Origin: Bifidobacterium breve
Lineage (GTDB): Bacteria; Actinomycetota; Acidimicrobiia; Acidimicrobiales; Ilumatobacteraceae
Assembly: GCA_945871625.1 (NCBI GenBank)
Contig: CAMBWL010000007.1
Span: 1-16,398, forward strand
Direction: 5' to 3'
Length of the DNA stretch: 16,398 bases
Part shown: positions 14,491-16,398 of the stretch, one piece after another
Numbering within the stretch: the stretch's first letter is position 1
Layout: each line of letters starts with the position of its first letter
Notes under the pieces: generated by a model
What the model was told of the DNA's origin: nothing
The model's database searches: none
What the model saw: the letters and a program-made list of their open reading frames with translations, nothing else
Position numbers and translations under genes: made by a program

Positions 14491-15336
14491 CTGTTACCCG
14501 ATACGGAAACAAAAACTCAACGACAGCAATTCGAACGGCGACAGCGCCAGCGCAGCAGCATTATTGCCGCGCTGAGCACTGTCGTCGTCGTTGGGGTTCT
14601 GTTCGTCGCTATCCCCAAACTTCCTCGCTGGGGACGAGTCAAAGAATCGTTCTTTAACGGCGAGCGTTTGTTCGACTCGTTTCCAAGATTGCTGGATGCT
14701 TTCGTTCTCGACATCAAAATTTTTGCTTGGTCAACACCGGCAATAATTGCTTTGGCGCTAGTGCTGGCGATTGCGCGCAGTTCGCGCAACCCCGCTCTGT
14801 TTCCGATTCGCATCTTCGTAATTGCGTACATCGACATAATGCGTGGTGTGCCCGTAATTTTGTGGATCTACCTGATTGGCTTTGGCGTGCCGGGTGTCGG
14901 ACTCGAAAGGCCATTTAACTCGCCGCTTCTTTGGGGCTCGGTGGCTCTGGTTCTAACTTATGGCGCATACATCGCAGAAGTTTTTCGCGCCGGAATCGAC
15001 AGCGTGCACGAGTCGCAACGCGCAGCGTCAAGATCTTTGGGTCTTTCAAATTCGCAAACGATGCGCTTTGTGATCTTGCCTCAGGCAATTCGCCGCGTGG
15101 TGCCACCGCTGATGAACGATTTAGTGAGCCTGCAAAAAGATGTCGCGCTCGTCAGTCTGATCGGACCGATCGAGATTCTGCGTCAAGCCGGCATCGACAA
15201 GGCAAAGTTCGCGAACTTCACGCCATATGTTGCTGCAGCGATCATTTTCTTGATGATCACGATCCCTTTGACGCGCACGACCGATTATTTGTTGGCCCGT
15301 GAGCGCAAGCGAACCTCGGCGACGAGGGTGCGATGA
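14491..15336 (+). CDS. Amino-acid ABC transporter permease; start codon unresolved
   Basis: An inner-membrane subunit of a polar amino-acid importer (HisM/GlnP type). The EAA loop contacting the ATPase is clear in the second half (AASRSLGLSNSQTMRFVILPQAIRR), followed by LQKDVALVSLIG. The first ATG/GTG/TTG in frame is TTG at 14668. The frame already reads like the family upstream of it: basic QRQQFERRQRQR, a hydrophobic helix IIAALSTVVVVGVLFVAI, then PRWGRVKESFFNGERLFDSFP, as seen at the N-terminus of such permeases. I therefore extend it to the near-cognate CTG at 14491, three bases after the binding-protein stop at 14487, which is in the same frame. There is no Shine-Dalgarno sequence. The family is sure, the start is not. 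The 3' end overlaps the ATPase ATG (ATGA). Confidence 0.85.
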   Translation: MLPDTETKTQRQQFERRQRQRSSIIAALSTVVVVGVLFVAIPKLPRWGRVKESFFNGERLFDSFPRLLDAFVLDIKIFAWSTPAIIALALVLAIARSSRNPALFPIRIFVIAYIDIMRGVPVILWIYLIGFGVPGVGLERPFNSPLLWGSVALVLTYGAYIAEVFRAGIDSVHESQRAASRSLGLSNSQTMRFVILPQAIRRVVPPLMNDLVSLQKDVALVSLIGPIEILRQAGIDKAKFANFTPYVAAAIIFLMITIPLTRTTDYLLARERKRTSATRVR

Positions 15337-16064
15337 AACTTGAACTACGCCAGGTCTCGAAATCATTCGGCTCGCGCACCGTGCTCTCAGGTCTCGACCT
15401 GCAGGTGCAAGCCGGCGAAGTCGTCTCGTTCATCGGCTCGAGTGGTTCTGGCAAGACAACCCTGTTGCGCTGCGTCAACCTGCTTGAGCCGATTGATGAT
15501 GGCGCGATTCTTTTAGACGGTGAAGAGATCTCGCAGATTGGTCTAGACCCGAATCCGATTCGTCGGCGCATCGGCATCGTATTTCAGAGTTTCAATCTGT
15601 TCCCACACATGAGCGTGCAACGCAATATCACGCTTGCATTAACCCAAGTGCTGGGTAAATCGCCAGAAGAAGCCAACGACTCCGCCAAGACACTGCTCGC
15701 CCGATTTGGCCTCGTCGAAAAAATCGACTCATATCCAGATCAGCTCTCCGGTGGTCAACAACAGCGAGTCGCCATCGTTCGCGCGTTAGCGATGAACCCC
15801 GAGGTTTTGTTGCTCGACGAAATCACATCGGCGCTCGACCCAGAACTTGTCGGTGAGGTACTCGATGTCGTGCGCGAACTCAAGGGCAGCGGCATAACGA
15901 TGCTGATCGCCACCCATGAGATGAACTTTGCCCAAGAAATTAGCGACCGAGTTTGTTTTCTAGATGGCGGTCGTATCGCCGAACAAGGTCAACCCAAGCA
16001 GATTTTTGCGAGCCCGACTGACGATCGCACCAAACAGTTTTTACGAAGGGTTAATTTCAAATAG
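15333..16064 (+). CDS. Amino-acid ABC transporter ATP-binding protein (GlnQ/HisP type)
   Basis: A 243-residue cytoplasmic ATPase energising the adjacent importer. Motifs are in order: Walker A GSSGSGKTT at 35-43, Q-loop Q85 (IGIVFQSFNLFPHM), signature LSGGQQQR at 138-145, Walker B VLLLDE at 158-163 and switch His195 (ATHEM). The usual DEPTSALDP reads DEITSALDP, with Ile in place of Pro after the catalytic Glu. ATG 15333 overlaps the permease stop by four bases (ATGA), so the subunits are translationally coupled. The last eight bases overlap the end of the convergent acyl-CoA synthetase gene, leaving no room for a separate terminator. Confidence 0.95.
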   Translation: MKLELRQVSKSFGSRTVLSGLDLQVQAGEVVSFIGSSGSGKTTLLRCVNLLEPIDDGAILLDGEEISQIGLDPNPIRRRIGIVFQSFNLFPHMSVQRNITLALTQVLGKSPEEANDSAKTLLARFGLVEKIDSYPDQLSGGQQQRVAIVRALAMNPEVLLLDEITSALDPELVGEVLDVVRELKGSGITMLIATHEMNFAQEISDRVCFLDGGRIAEQGQPKQIFASPTDDRTKQFLRRVNFK

Positions 16065-16398
16065 TTGGCAAGACGTAATCGGCGAATTTTTCGCGCAGCG
16101 TTTTTTTCGAGAATTTGCCCACGCTGGTTTTTGGCACTTCGTCGATGAACACCACATCGTCGGGCACTTGCCATTTGGCAAGTCGCGGTCGAATGTAGTC
16201 GAGCACCTCATCTTTGCTCAGAGTTTCGCCTGGGTTTAGCACGACACACGCCAGCGGTCGTTCAGACCACTTCGGGTGAGGTACGCCAACGACAGCGGCT
16301 TCTTTGATCTTCGGGTGAGACATTAATTCGTTTTCAATTTCAACTGAAGAGATCCACTCTCCGCCTGTCTTGATCAAGTCTTTCGTGCGATCAACAAG
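16057..16398 (-). CDS. Acyl-CoA synthetase (AMP-binding), C-terminal part, partial
   Basis: The last 113 residues of an adenylate-forming ligase; the 5' part lies beyond base 16398. The hinge motif DRTKDLIKTGGEWISSVEIE is complete. The mobile C-terminal domain follows: HPKIKEAAVVGVPHPKWSERPLA, then PRLAKWQVPDDVVFIDEVPKTSVGKFSKK with the adenylation lysine in GKF. GGEWISSVEIEN and the VPKTSVGKF form are typical of medium/long-chain fatty acyl-CoA ligases, but substrate cannot be set from this fragment. The frame is open through the window edge, so the in-frame TTG near 16377 is not the start. The end overlaps the ABC ATPase gene by eight bases on the opposite strand. Confidence 0.93.
   Translation of the reverse strand, partial: LVDRTKDLIKTGGEWISSVEIENELMSHPKIKEAAVVGVPHPKWSERPLACVVLNPGETLSKDEVLDYIRPRLAKWQVPDDVVFIDEVPKTSVGKFSKKTLREKFADYVLPTI

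Noticed and set aside
1..16398. Defence island, prophage, CRISPR or biosynthetic gene cluster
   Set aside because: No repeats of array type, no integrase, transposase, nuclease-helicase or synthase modules were seen. The genes are core metabolism plus one transporter and regulator set.

Overview
The window looks like a chromosomal segment of a high-level actinobacterium, most likely an Acidimicrobiia-type lineage with roughly half G+C. Two things suggest this. The order dapA - rnj - ftsK - rimO - pgsA - cinA, all on the minus strand, is a conserved actinobacterial housekeeping neighbourhood, and an F420-dependent luciferase-like oxidoreductase lies nearby. The taxonomic placement is inference from gene content. 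No rRNA, tRNA, CRISPR array, insertion sequence or prophage gene was seen. Every intergenic gap is under 100 bases, so no gene-free stretch needs separate description.

Left part (1-3704). A class A penicillin-binding protein runs off the left edge on the minus strand (start GTG at 1329). A divergent F420-dependent oxidoreductase follows (1410-2360, plus). It converges on a saccharopine-dehydrogenase-like reductase (2412-3704, minus), with a possible imperfect hairpin terminator between them.

Centre (3791-11752, all minus, so transcription runs right to left). dapA (lysine/peptidoglycan precursor) is followed by an RNase J that lacks the usual C-terminal domain. Then come the FtsK chromosome translocase, RimO (ribosomal protein S12 methylthiotransferase), PgsA (phosphatidylglycerophosphate synthase) and CinA. 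Junctions are tight: TAATG 1-base overlaps at dapA/rnj and pgsA/cinA, and an 11-base rimO/pgsA overlap, which suggests translational coupling.

Right part (11804-16398). A TetR regulator and an uncharacterised diiron ferritin-like protein form a minus-strand pair. They are divergent from a plus-strand polar amino-acid ABC transporter (lipoprotein binding protein, permease, ATPase). The 91-base divergent region holds a perfect 9-base inverted repeat that overlaps plausible promoters in both directions. One repressor could therefore control both the diiron gene and the transporter. The window ends in the C-terminal part of an acyl-CoA synthetase (minus), whose end overlaps the ATPase gene by 8 bases.

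Most of the window is ordinary core genome. The points worth a second look are the shared operator, the truncated RNase J, the permease without a usual start codon, and the diiron protein of unknown reaction.
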